Of a stretch of DNA of 64,000 nucleotides, positions 7,064 to 16,001 are shown one piece after another. A program made the position numbers and the translations under genes. The DNA comes from Arcanobacterium_A hippocoleae (GTDB lineage Bacteria; Actinomycetota; Actinomycetes; Actinomycetales; Actinomycetaceae), in contig NZ_JAVDUJ010000001.1 of NCBI RefSeq assembly GCF_031456295.1, positions 124,001-188,000 of the forward strand. The letters run 5' to 3'. Each line of letters starts with the position of its first letter. Positions within the stretch are counted from its first letter, which is position 1. Below the pieces are notes generated by a model. That model was not told the DNA's origin, ran no database searches, and saw only the letters and a program-made list of their open reading frames with translations.

Positions 7064-8557
7064 ATGGAAACGCAAAATAAGCAAAAACCATTGAATCTGA
7101 TTTTGCTTTGCGTTGATCAGATGCGTGCAGATGCAATGTCATGCGCTGGGAATCCGATCATTGATACGCCATATCTGGATGCACTTGCAAAGAATGGCAC
7201 TCGGTTTACACACGCATACTCTGCAACGCCTACATGCGTACCGGCGCGGGTAGCGCTGTTCACTGGGCAGAGTCAGGAACGGCATGGAAGGGTCGGCTAT
7301 ACGGAAGGAATTCCTTTTGGCGAGGCATATCCGATTACCTTGCCGGGCGAGTTACGAAAAGCTGGCTATCAGACACAAGCTATCGGTAAGATGCATGTTT
7401 ACCCGGAACGAGATCGCGTAGGATTCGATGATGTCCGCCTGCATGACGGCTATTTGCATTATGCACGTCGTGAGCATGGGCGGAATCTTGCATTAATCGA
7501 CGACTATCTTCCGTGGCTGCAACGCCAGCCGGGGATGGCAGCTGCAGCTGAAACCGATCATGGGATCGGCTGTAATTCGATCGTAACCCGTCCTTGGGAT
7601 AAACCAGAAGCCTACCATCCGACGAACTGGGTGATGAACGAAGCAATTGATTGGCTCTATCGGCGTGATCCTACAGATCCGTTTTTCCTTTATCTATCTT
7701 GGCACCGTCCGCATGCCCCTTATGATCCACCACAGTGGGCATTTGACCAGTATCGTGAGGCAAAGATCCCGGATCCGCCGGTAGGAGAGTGGAGCAAAGT
7801 TTGGGATGAGTATCGCGATGATGCAGCGGCTGAAGCAAAATTCGGGGTGCAACGCCCAGAAGTGCGAGCCCGTGCAATTCGTGGCTATTACGGTTCGATC
7901 ACCCATATTGATACACAAATAAACCGGCTGATGGAAGCATTGAATGACTTTGATCTGCTGGATCATACAGCATTTGTATTTGTTTCTGATCACGGCGATA
8001 TGCTCGGAGATCATAATTTTTACCGTAAATCTGTCGGGTATGAAGGAAGTGCACATGTGCCGTTTATCGTCAAGCTGCCAGGTGAGAAAACGGTTCCAAC
8101 CTCGGGCGCTGTGGTCGAATTGCGTGACGTGATGCCCACGCTGCTTGATCTTGCAGGCGTACCAATTCCAGATAGCGTTGACGGGCAGAGCGTGCTACCA
8201 CTATTACGGGCAGAGTGTGCTGAAGCACAATGGCGTAGCGAGATTCATGGGGAACATTTTTATGAAGTGTTCGGAGAAGAATCAATGCAATGGGTGACGG
8301 ATGGGAAACGAAAGTTTATTTGGTTCTCCGGATCAGGGCTCGAACAGTTCTTTAACTTGGAAGCAGACCCGCAAGAGCTTGAGAATCTGATTGCTGATGC
8401 CGCTTATCAGGCAGAAATAAAACGGTGGCGGGAGTGCTTGATTTCGTATCTGACTGGACGAGAAGAAGGATTTGTAGAAGATGGAAAGCTGGTAGCCGGG
8501 CGCCCAGTGGTGAATGAATTTGCATGGGTGCAACAGCTGCAAAGCGGGCGAAATTAA
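7064..8557 (+). CDS. Type I sulfatase (formylglycine-dependent)
   Basis: A 497-residue sulfatase of the alkaline-phosphatase superfamily. The metal-site start reads ILLCVDQMRAD. Cys58 is in CVPAR, matching the C-x-P-x-R signature whose cysteine is converted to formylglycine. Later come GKMH and FVSDHGDMLGDH, with Asp/His metal ligands. No signal peptide is seen, so desulfation is probably cytosolic, after import. Glycans of host mucin or glycosaminoglycans are the likely substrates, given the GH112 phosphorylase next door and the exporter just upstream. No sulfatase-maturating enzyme is present in the window. The ATG at 7064 lies 13 bases from AAAGGA, a rather long gap. Which sugar position it cleaves cannot be told from sequence. 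Confidence 0.9.
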   Translation: METQNKQKPLNLILLCVDQMRADAMSCAGNPIIDTPYLDALAKNGTRFTHAYSATPTCVPARVALFTGQSQERHGRVGYTEGIPFGEAYPITLPGELRKAGYQTQAIGKMHVYPERDRVGFDDVRLHDGYLHYARREHGRNLALIDDYLPWLQRQPGMAAAAETDHGIGCNSIVTRPWDKPEAYHPTNWVMNEAIDWLYRRDPTDPFFLYLSWHRPHAPYDPPQWAFDQYREAKIPDPPVGEWSKVWDEYRDDAAAEAKFGVQRPEVRARAIRGYYGSITHIDTQINRLMEALNDFDLLDHTAFVFVSDHGDMLGDHNFYRKSVGYEGSAHVPFIVKLPGEKTVPTSGAVVELRDVMPTLLDLAGVPIPDSVDGQSVLPLLRAECAEAQWRSEIHGEHFYEVFGEESMQWVTDGKRKFIWFSGSGLEQFFNLEADPQELENLIADAAYQAEIKRWRECLISYLTGREEGFVEDGKLVAGRPVVNEFAWVQQLQSGRN

Positions 8558-8636
8558 GATGTCATAAACTGCTGAATGCGTAAAAGCTTTTGGGAGACGG
8601 CGGAAAATACCGCGAAAAGTATAATCTAACCGAATT

Positions 8637-8657
8637 TTGACCAGTTGTGCTGGTCAA
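8637..8657. promoter_or_regulatory. Palindrome TTGACCAG-N5-CTGGTCAA ahead of the phosphorylase gene
   Basis: Perfect 8-bp arms with a five-base centre lie 55 bases upstream of the GH112 start. The left arm contains TTGACC, which could serve as a -35 box with weak TAGATA/TAAATA -10 options at 8658-8667. It therefore looks like a repressor operator laid over a promoter. The regulator is not encoded nearby. Confidence 0.45.
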
Positions 8658-8711
8658 TAGATAAATAGATATTAATGAATATCGGCAATAACAATATCGA
8701 AGGAGGATCCA

Positions 8712-10913
8712 ATGAATGGACGCTTAACTATTCCAACTGATCTTGATGTAGTACCCGAAACCCTTGAGCTAATGGAGCGCTGGGGTGCTGACGCAATTCG
8801 AGATGCTGATGGTACCGATTTCCCGCAGGAGTTAGCTGATACCGGCGCAAAAATTTATAAAACGTACTACACCACGCGAAAAGATAATGAATGGGCAAAG
8901 GCGAACCCGGAAGAAGTACAGCAGTCATATTTAATGACGGCATTCCATCTGGCTACGCAAGGAGAACTGCGAATCAAACTGATGGCAGGGATTTCTCCGG
9001 AATTAATGGAGCCAAATACACGCGATGATATCAAACGCTGGTGGGAAGTTGTTGATCGCACTACTGGAGCACCATTAGCACCAAATCAATGGGAATATGA
9101 TGAAGCAACTGGAGAAGTGGTAATTTCTACACCGATCCAATATCACGAATACACGGTTTCTTTCCTTGCATACTTGATTTGGGATCCAGTGCATATGTAT
9201 AACGCTGTGGTCAATGACTGGAAAGACGTCGAACATCAAATCACATTCGATGTGCGTCAGCCGAAGACCCGCGAATGGTCAATGCGCCGTCTGCGTAAAT
9301 TCATCGAAGAACATCCATACGTAGATGTACTGCGATTTACTACTTTCTTCCACCAGTTTACGCTCGTCTTTGATGAATTACGCCGCGAAAAATACGTTGA
9401 CTGGTATGGTTATTCAGCTTCAGTATCGCCTTATATCCTCGCACAATTTGAGACCGAAGTAGGGTATAAGTTCCGTCCGGAATTTATTATTGACCAAGGC
9501 TATTACAATAACCAATATCGTGTGCCGTCGAAAGAATTTCTTGATTTTCAAGCCTTCCAGCGCAGAGAAGTAGCAAAGCTGGTAAAGGAAATGACAGATA
9601 TTTGCCACGAGTATGGTAAAGAAGCAATGATGTTCCTCGGTGATCACTGGATCGGTACTGAACCGTTTATGGAGGAATTCCAGACGGCTGGTGTTGATGC
9701 AATAGTTGGTTCAGTAGGTAATGGTTCCACACTTCGTCTGATTTCAGATATCCAAGGAGTAGATTATACGGAAGGGCGATTCTTGCCATATTTCTTCCCA
9801 GATTCTTTCTATGACGGAGCTGATCCGGTAATTGAAGCAAAAGAAAACTGGGTCACTGCACGCCGTGCGATCTTGCGATCGCCAATTGATCGAATCGGCT
9901 ATGGCGGATATTTGAAGCTTGCATATAAGTTTCCAAAGTTTGTGGAATATGTAGAATCAGTGGCAAATGAATTTCGTGAGCTTTATACAAATATTGAAGG
10001 CACTACGCCGTACTGCGTGAAAACAGTAGCAGTACTGAACTCTTGGGGGAAAGCTCGTGCCTGGGGTGCACATATGGTGCACCATGCACTCTACCAGCGG
10101 CAAAATTATGCTTATGCGGGAGTGATCGAAGCACTTTCCGGTGCGCCTTTTGATGTTAAGTTTATTTCTTTTGACGATCTGCGGGCAGATGCGAGTGTAC
10201 TTGCAGATATCGATGTGATCATTAATGTAGGAGATGCTGATACTGCACACACTGGCGGTGCTGCCTGGGCTGATCCGCAAATAGTTGCAGCAATTCGTGA
10301 ATTTATTTATCGTGGTGGAGGCTTTATCGGTGTTGGCGAGCCGTCAGGGCATCAATATCAAGGGCACTTCTTCCAGCTGGCAAGCGCGCTTGGGGTGGAA
10401 AAAGAGACTGGCTTTACTCTGGGGTACGATAAATACAATTGGGATGAGCATCGCGATCATTTCATTCTTGCTGATGTACAAGACGCAGCTGCTGAGGCTG
10501 ACGGGGCAGGAAAGCCTGCTCGAAATCATCATTTGCCAGATTTTGGGGAAGGGAAGAAGTCGATCTACGCTCTTGCGGGTGCAGAGATTCTGGTCCAAAA
10601 GGAAAAGGAAGTGCAGCTGGCAGTAAATGAGTACGGTCAAGGACGCGCAGTTTATATCTCCGGTTTGCCGTATTCATTTGAGAATGCAAGGCTTCTTTAC
10701 CGTGCAGTACTTTGGGCAGATCACAGCGAAGATGAGCTGCATACCTGGTTTTCGTCGAACTATAACGTGGAAGTACACGCATATGTGGAAAATGGGAAGT
10801 ATTGCGTGGTAAACAATACTTACGAGCCACAAAGTACCACGATTTATCGTGGCGACGGAAGTACTTTCAATCTGGAATTGGCAGCAAACGAGATTTGCTG
10901 GTACGAGATTTAG
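8712..10913 (+). CDS. lnpA: 1,3-beta-galactosyl-N-acetylhexosamine phosphorylase (GH112)
   Basis: A 733-residue cytosolic enzyme that splits galacto-N-biose or lacto-N-biose with phosphate, giving galactose 1-phosphate and GalNAc or GlcNAc. Recognition rests on long stretches shared with bifidobacterial LnpA as I know it: HEYTVSFLAYLIWDPVHMYN, EAMMFLGDHWIGTEP, TEGRFLPYFFPDSFY and RAILRSPIDRIGYGGYL. Asp311 in GDHWIG matches the proposed general acid (Asp313 of the B. longum enzyme). The C-terminal part (from about residue 470) is the trimerisation/beta-sandwich region. An ideal GAAGGAGG site lies just before the ATG. The genes that normally handle the products (nahK, galT) are not in the window. 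It is the core enzyme of this glycan locus. Confidence 0.95.
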   Translation: MNGRLTIPTDLDVVPETLELMERWGADAIRDADGTDFPQELADTGAKIYKTYYTTRKDNEWAKANPEEVQQSYLMTAFHLATQGELRIKLMAGISPELMEPNTRDDIKRWWEVVDRTTGAPLAPNQWEYDEATGEVVISTPIQYHEYTVSFLAYLIWDPVHMYNAVVNDWKDVEHQITFDVRQPKTREWSMRRLRKFIEEHPYVDVLRFTTFFHQFTLVFDELRREKYVDWYGYSASVSPYILAQFETEVGYKFRPEFIIDQGYYNNQYRVPSKEFLDFQAFQRREVAKLVKEMTDICHEYGKEAMMFLGDHWIGTEPFMEEFQTAGVDAIVGSVGNGSTLRLISDIQGVDYTEGRFLPYFFPDSFYDGADPVIEAKENWVTARRAILRSPIDRIGYGGYLKLAYKFPKFVEYVESVANEFRELYTNIEGTTPYCVKTVAVLNSWGKARAWGAHMVHHALYQRQNYAYAGVIEALSGAPFDVKFISFDDLRADASVLADIDVIINVGDADTAHTGGAAWADPQIVAAIREFIYRGGGFIGVGEPSGHQYQGHFFQLASALGVEKETGFTLGYDKYNWDEHRDHFILADVQDAAAEADGAGKPARNHHLPDFGEGKKSIYALAGAEILVQKEKEVQLAVNEYGQGRAVYISGLPYSFENARLLYRAVLWADHSEDELHTWFSSNYNVEVHAYVENGKYCVVNNTYEPQSTTIYRGDGSTFNLELAANEICWYEI

Positions 10914-10947
10914 AGCGAGTTGATACTTTCGCTTCGTAAAGTTAATT

Positions 10948-11001
10948 GATCACAATTCTGGTGGCGATATTGGTAATCAATTAGCCACCAGAATTGTAAT
11001 C
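10948..11001. terminator. Bidirectional terminator between lnpA and cycA
   Basis: Arms of 14 perfect base pairs (ACAATTCTGGTGGC at 10952-10965 with 10984-10997), extended by three pairs after one mismatch, enclose an 18-base loop that can itself fold. It sits between two converging genes. Confidence 0.7.
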
Positions 11002-11015
11002 AGGTATGTGTAAGT

Positions 11016-12482
11016 TTATGCTTCATCGATCCGATGTGGATCTGCTTTTGAGCTGGCTGCTGCGAGTTCGGTGTCAGCATTCTTCCGGAACATCCAGGCT
11101 ACGCCAAGGATCATAAACCAAATTGGCGTTAATAAGAATGCGGCACGAGTATTTGGATCAATGGTCAAAAGCGCGCCAATGAAAATAATGAAGGCTAAGC
11201 AGAGGTAGGGCGTCCAGGAAGAACCGGGCATCTTATAGGACGAAGCTGCATGTGCTTGGGGGTAAACTTTTCGATATTTAAGATAAGCGAGTACGATCAG
11301 TGCCCAAATTCCTAAAATCAAAGTAGAAGCAGCATCCATGACGAGCGCAAAAGCGTCCATCACTGAACCTCCAAGCCACAAAAGCGGTACGAAAAGGAAA
11401 ATCAAACCGCCTGAGAGGGCAAGCGCGCGTGATGGTACGCGGTGTTTTCCGAGTCGGCCGAATTTGCGCGATGCAAGCCGGGTGAGCCCGAGCGCGTAAA
11501 GCATCCGTGATGAAGAATAAATCCCGGAATTTGCTGAGGAAGATGCCGAGGTGAGTACGACGAAATTCATTACTGAGGCTGCTGCTACTAACCCGGCCAG
11601 ATTGAATACATTCACAAATGGACTCTGCTGCGGATCAATTTGATCCCAGGGAGTGATCGACATGATGATTGCCAAGGAAAGCACATAGAAAAACACAATG
11701 CGCATCGGTACAGCGTTGATTGCACGCGGGATCGTGGTTTGTGGATCTTGTGTTTCAGCTGCTGTCGTGCCAATCAATTCAGTGCCAATAAAAGAATAAA
11801 TTGCAATTGGGAAAGCTGCTAAAAATCCGGTTGCGCCAGTTGGGAAGAAGCCCCCATGCGACCAGAGATAGGTAAAGGACGCTGCTACACCATTCGATCC
11901 TGCAAAGCCCGTTGCAACCATCGCGCCGCCAACTAAGATCAAGGCCAGAATTGCCACGATTTTAATCAATGCAAACCAGAATTCGATTTCACCAAAAAGT
12001 TTTACAGTTAAAAGATTTGAAATAAGTAACGCGATCAAGAGCGCAACGGTGCAGATTGCCGAAATTGTTGTATTTTGAATCCAGAAATCAAAGTATCCGG
12101 TTACCACTACCATATCGCCAATGGCAATCAGGACCCAGAGCACCCAATAACTCCAGCCGGTGAGAAATCCAGCAAATGGGCCAAGCAAGTGGCCAGCAAA
12201 ATCTTGGAAGGATTTATAGGAGAGATTATGCAAGAGTACTTCACCCATGGCACGCATGATCAGGAAAATCACGATACCGATAATCGCGTAAACAAGCAGG
12301 ATCGATGGACCGGCTAAGTGGATCGATTTTCCTGACCCCATGAAAAGACCAGTACCGATCGCACCTCCAAGTGCAATTAGCTGAATATTGCGATTGGAAA
12401 GACCTCGTTCGAGCTTTTGTTTGGAATGTTTTTGGGGATTTGCGGCACTCAATTCTTGTGCTGCAAGTTCGTTATTTTGCAT
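11016..12482 (-). CDS. cycA: D-serine/D-alanine/glycine:proton symporter (CycA type)
   Basis: A 488-residue amino-acid permease of the APC family with twelve predicted helices. It follows E. coli CycA closely: LSNRNIQLIALGGAIGTGLF, YKSFQDFAGHLLGPFAGFLT, ELIGTTAAETQDPQTTIPRA, and NFVVLTSASSSANSGIYSSS. The N-terminal 25 residues are charged and cytosolic. It should import glycine, D-alanine and D-serine with protons. It is transcribed away from a 500-base gap that precedes the DUF1611 operon. Since some DUF1611 proteins act in D-glutamate breakdown, a link through D-amino acids is conceivable. Substrate preference among the close CycA/AroP/GabP permeases is inferred from overall similarity. Confidence 0.85.
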   Translation of the reverse strand: MQNNELAAQELSAANPQKHSKQKLERGLSNRNIQLIALGGAIGTGLFMGSGKSIHLAGPSILLVYAIIGIVIFLIMRAMGEVLLHNLSYKSFQDFAGHLLGPFAGFLTGWSYWVLWVLIAIGDMVVVTGYFDFWIQNTTISAICTVALLIALLISNLLTVKLFGEIEFWFALIKIVAILALILVGGAMVATGFAGSNGVAASFTYLWSHGGFFPTGATGFLAAFPIAIYSFIGTELIGTTAAETQDPQTTIPRAINAVPMRIVFFYVLSLAIIMSITPWDQIDPQQSPFVNVFNLAGLVAAASVMNFVVLTSASSSANSGIYSSSRMLYALGLTRLASRKFGRLGKHRVPSRALALSGGLIFLFVPLLWLGGSVMDAFALVMDAASTLILGIWALIVLAYLKYRKVYPQAHAASSYKMPGSSWTPYLCLAFIIFIGALLTIDPNTRAAFLLTPIWFMILGVAWMFRKNADTELAAASSKADPHRIDEA

Positions 12483-12989
12483 GCTTACTCCGTCAGAAAA
12501 CTAAATTCTGCCATGAAAGTGGCAGCTATCAAAGCTGAGCTTTCATTGCTGCATATAAATTAACACACGGTATTTTTTATCGCTTACAGCAAATCGGTGC
12601 CAGTATTGATATGCAATATTTTTTAGTCTTTGAAAACTATTTTGAAAAATATATACCGCACTGAGTTTACTCTGCTTTTGTGCTAGTGCGCGAATAAAGG
12701 TGTGTTTCAAATGCAACATCTTGCAAAAAATCCGTGCAAATTAGTGGATTACTGATTTGTGGCACAGCGGCAGCTGATCCATTTTGCCGCTGGCTGATCC
12801 CATCTTTTGAGAATTTCTGCAAAAATCCACCTGCGATTGTTAACCTGCTATTCATAAATGTGCGATAGATTCTCGTTGTTCGTTTATTCTTTATTGTGAA
12901 TTATTGATAATGTACGCATAAACATACATCGAGTTTGCTCGCCAGAATCTCGAATGTGCTGGTTTGAGCCTTCACAGAAAGTTGGAATC
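12483..12989. other. AT-rich divergent intergenic region
   Basis: About 500 bases between the divergent cycA and DUF1611 genes. I see no convincing gene, RNA or strong palindrome. It must hold both promoters; TATA-rich stretches occur around 12550-12660 and 12880-12930. Confidence 0.5.
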
Positions 12990-14216
12990 ATGTCTATATC
13001 TGCATCTGATTTGACCCGTCGTGCTGCTTTCGAGCTTGAACGCGATCACCGGCATATTTCTGATACTCCGTCTGAAGGACACGTGTATAAAGGAGTGCAA
13101 GAAGTGCCACTTGAGCCGAAGCGTTTGCGGCGTGCAAAGAAATCCTATAATGCACGTGATTTTCTGGAGATGCTTCGGCAGAGCAATAAACAAGATTTCA
13201 CGCTCCGGCGCGGCTCCGAAGTATCTCCACAAGTAGGAGACTTTGTGCTTGCGCGTGTGGTGGCAATTGGGCAACATAAGCGTTTAGAATCACACAATTC
13301 ACGCCGCCGGAATTTATTTGCGGGTGATGAAATCATCGTCGCATACGGTGACCGCTATGCGCCGGATCAGTTTTTGGCAGAGGTTCCACGGAATTTGAAC
13401 TACACGAATCTCGTAGCTGCCGGCGGAATGGCTGGGCGGGTGATTGAAAAGCACGAAGCAATCAACCCGGCAACGGTAATCGAACCGCTGGGGCTGATTT
13501 GTGATGCTGCAGGCGTGGTAAATATGCGCCGTGTAGCTTCTCATACGATCCGCCCATGGCGTGAAGCGCATGAATCATTCAATTCGCGCAAAAAGCGTCC
13601 GGTTGTAATTTTTGTATTCGGTTCCTCGATGAACTCTGGTAAATCTACCACGCTTGGATGCTTGGTAAACGGACTCGTTAATGCTGGGCTTACCGTCAAT
13701 GCTGGAAAAGCCACGGGCACGGGCGCAGGCAATGATGCAGGGCTTTTCCGGGATGCTGGTGCCGATCGGGTAATCGACTTTACTGATTTCGGATTACCTT
13801 CAACATATAAGGTTTCACTCGATGGCGTGAAAGACATCCTCTTTTCAATGGTAGATGTACTTTCGAGTGACGATCCAGATGCAGTAGTAATCGAAATTGC
13901 TGATGGTGTCTATCAGGGCGAAACATCGTCATTAGTGAACGATGCAGATTTTGGGGAGCTGGTAGATAAAGTGCTTTTCGCGTGCGGTGAGGCACTCTCA
14001 GCAGCGGCAGGCACGGCACTATTGCAAAATGCCGGTTTACCGCTGGTAGCTGTTTCTGGCAGACTCACCTCTGCACCGTTGATCACTGCCGAAGCCCGCG
14101 CAGTAATAGATGTGCCGATCGTACCAACCTTCGATTTATGTAACGCTTCGACGGCGCTTGAAGTGATCGGCAAACGCTTGTTGCAGCGGCGGGAGATCAT
14201 CGACGTCGAGAACTAA
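12990..14216 (+). CDS. DUF1611-family P-loop protein
   Basis: A 408-residue protein with two parts. Residues about 1-175 contain LARVVAIGQHKRLE, an RRR-x-LFAGDEIIVAYGDRYAPDQF segment and VAAGGMAGRVIEKHE, typical of a subset of actinobacterial DUF1611 proteins. From about 200 a P-loop domain follows: intact Walker A GSSMNSGKST near residue 212, then KATGTGAGNDAG, DFTDFGLPSTY, VVIEIADGVYQGET and a C-terminal VAVSGRLTSAPL. The role of this subset is unknown to me. One other branch (DgcN) works in D-glutamate metabolism. The ATG at 12990 has only a weak ribosome site; a start 12 codons upstream is possible. It opens a three-gene operon with a degenerate ABC exporter and a degenerate histidine kinase and is the only member with intact nucleotide motifs besides the kinase's ATP lid. 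Confidence 0.8.
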   Translation: MSISASDLTRRAAFELERDHRHISDTPSEGHVYKGVQEVPLEPKRLRRAKKSYNARDFLEMLRQSNKQDFTLRRGSEVSPQVGDFVLARVVAIGQHKRLESHNSRRRNLFAGDEIIVAYGDRYAPDQFLAEVPRNLNYTNLVAAGGMAGRVIEKHEAINPATVIEPLGLICDAAGVVNMRRVASHTIRPWREAHESFNSRKKRPVVIFVFGSSMNSGKSTTLGCLVNGLVNAGLTVNAGKATGTGAGNDAGLFRDAGADRVIDFTDFGLPSTYKVSLDGVKDILFSMVDVLSSDDPDAVVIEIADGVYQGETSSLVNDADFGELVDKVLFACGEALSAAAGTALLQNAGLPLVAVSGRLTSAPLITAEARAVIDVPIVPTFDLCNASTALEVIGKRLLQRREIIDVEN

Positions 14217-14243
14217 CCAAAACGGTATTGAACGGTAAAGAAA

Positions 14244-16001
14244 ATGCCTGAAATTTTTGTTGGCAGACGCCGGATATACCTTGCAATCCTTGCCTTTCTC
14301 GGTTTCTTTCAAGCCATTCTTTCAGTGACGGTAGCAATCGAGACACCACAAATACTGCACCGTCAAGGCAATATTCCGCTTGCCATTGCACTAGTGGTGG
14401 CAGCTGCGCTGATTGGCGTAGCGCGAATTATCGAACGTGTAGTTTGCGAAGAAATTGGGCAAGATTACGTGCGCCAGGTGCGCAGGCTTTTGATCACTTC
14501 GGCTCTTGCACCTGCGCGGCAGACCAGCTTGGGGATTACGATCGCGCGCACTACCAACGATCTCACGGCAGTGAAAAATTGGGTATCCTTGGGAGTTGCG
14601 CCGATCGTGGTGGGCGGACCATTGATTGGTGGAATCATCGTCGGAATGTTTCTGCTCGTACCACAAATCGGTGTAGTCATTATCGTTACACTTACTATTT
14701 TTGCTGCGCTAATGTGGGTACTTTCGCGATTATTTCTGCAAAAAGCTGGAAAACTACGCAAAGTTCGTGGACGGATGGCTGCATATATTACTGATACCGT
14801 CACTGCTGGAGAAGCGATTCGCGCATCTGGTGGGATCAAACGGGAAGTAAACCGGATCGATCAGCATTCACTGCAATTACAGCGCGCAGCCCGTGGACGG
14901 GCATTTATTTCTGGCACGATGCGCGGATCGGCTGCTTCGATTACCACGATTTTATCGGTGTTAGTGGCAGTAGTTGGAGCGCAGGCAGGAACGACAGGCG
15001 CGACGATCACTACCGCAGTTTTTATTGCCGGGATGTTGGCAGCACCAATCAACGATTTGGGGCGTGTGGGAGAATATCGCCAGAATTATCGTGCGGCAAT
15101 TCGGATCTTGATTCCGGTGATCGAAAATGCACAGGCTTTTGCCCAACGCGAGAAACGTCAGCGGCAAGCGCGGGAGCGAATGCGCTATTTTGGCGACCAC
15201 AGTGGGCTTTCCCAAGGGGTTGTGCATATTGCTGATATTCGCGATGAGTATGGTTCGATTCCGGAGCTTGTGGCGCGGCCAGGTGCCCGGATTTTACTTA
15301 CCGGGAAGTCTGCAGCGCGCGTCGAGTGTGTATTGCAAGAGATAATTGCCGATCGCCCGATTCCTGATTCGTGGGTTTGCGTAGCTGGAAAACACTTATA
15401 TGCGATGACCGCTCAAGACGTCCGCAAATTAGTGGGGATCGCATCCCGTGATGTGCCGCTTGAACGCGGCTCGATCTCAAGAATAATTCGATACCGCAAT
15501 CCAAACTCTGATGTGGATGTGCGGGGTTTACTGGAAAAAGTAGGGCTTGCAGATGTGGTGGGGGCACTTCCAAAAGGTGAAGCGACGGTTTTACGCCGGG
15601 GTGGAGAACCTTTAACAGTGGCGCAAAGAGCCTTAGTAAAAATTGCGCGCGCGATCGCAGGTACGCCTCCGTTGCTGATCTTAAATCAAGTGGACGATCA
15701 ACTTGATTTTGATGGAAAACAACAACTACGGCAACTACTTGCTGATTATCCAGGAGTAGTAGTGGTGTATTCCTCGCAGCCAGAATCAATTATGGATACT
15801 TATGACGTCTGGAATGTAGATGAGCTTGCTGCTACTTTGATCCTCGCATCAGATCGGAGAAATACAATTGCGCCGCGGCGATGGAGCACGCATATCAAAG
15901 GCGCAGGTACTGACCCGTTCGGTGCAGCTGTACAAAGAGCAGTAACGGTATTGGCGAATCAGAATTTTGCGAATGAAAATGAAATGGAAGAAGACGAATA
16001 A
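14244..16001 (+). CDS. ABC exporter-like protein with catalytically dead ATPase domain
   Basis: 585 residues: an ABC-exporter membrane domain (about residues 10-290, six helices, with TIARTTNDLTAVKNWV and RGRMAAYITDTVTAGEAIR in the usual coupling regions) joined to a domain that aligns with an ABC ATPase. Every catalytic motif there is lost. Walker A is TGKSAARVEC (Lys replaced by Val), the Q-loop Gln is Arg (ASRDVPL), the signature LSGGQ is LTVAQ, Walker B LLILDE is LLILNQ, and the switch His is Ser (VVVYSSQPE). The reading frame is long and uninterrupted and the D-loop LD remains, so it is probably maintained by selection. Its stop overlaps the next ATG by one base. It may act as a membrane sensor or scaffold, not a pump. 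An active partner elsewhere is also possible. Confidence 0.8.
   Translation: MPEIFVGRRRIYLAILAFLGFFQAILSVTVAIETPQILHRQGNIPLAIALVVAAALIGVARIIERVVCEEIGQDYVRQVRRLLITSALAPARQTSLGITIARTTNDLTAVKNWVSLGVAPIVVGGPLIGGIIVGMFLLVPQIGVVIIVTLTIFAALMWVLSRLFLQKAGKLRKVRGRMAAYITDTVTAGEAIRASGGIKREVNRIDQHSLQLQRAARGRAFISGTMRGSAASITTILSVLVAVVGAQAGTTGATITTAVFIAGMLAAPINDLGRVGEYRQNYRAAIRILIPVIENAQAFAQREKRQRQARERMRYFGDHSGLSQGVVHIADIRDEYGSIPELVARPGARILLTGKSAARVECVLQEIIADRPIPDSWVCVAGKHLYAMTAQDVRKLVGIASRDVPLERGSISRIIRYRNPNSDVDVRGLLEKVGLADVVGALPKGEATVLRRGGEPLTVAQRALVKIARAIAGTPPLLILNQVDDQLDFDGKQQLRQLLADYPGVVVVYSSQPESIMDTYDVWNVDELAATLILASDRRNTIAPRRWSTHIKGAGTDPFGAAVQRAVTVLANQNFANENEMEEDE

Noticed and set aside
12667..12855. 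62-codon minus-strand frame in the cycA/DUF1611 gap
   Set aside because: No ribosome site, no known motif, AT-rich DNA where chance frames occur.
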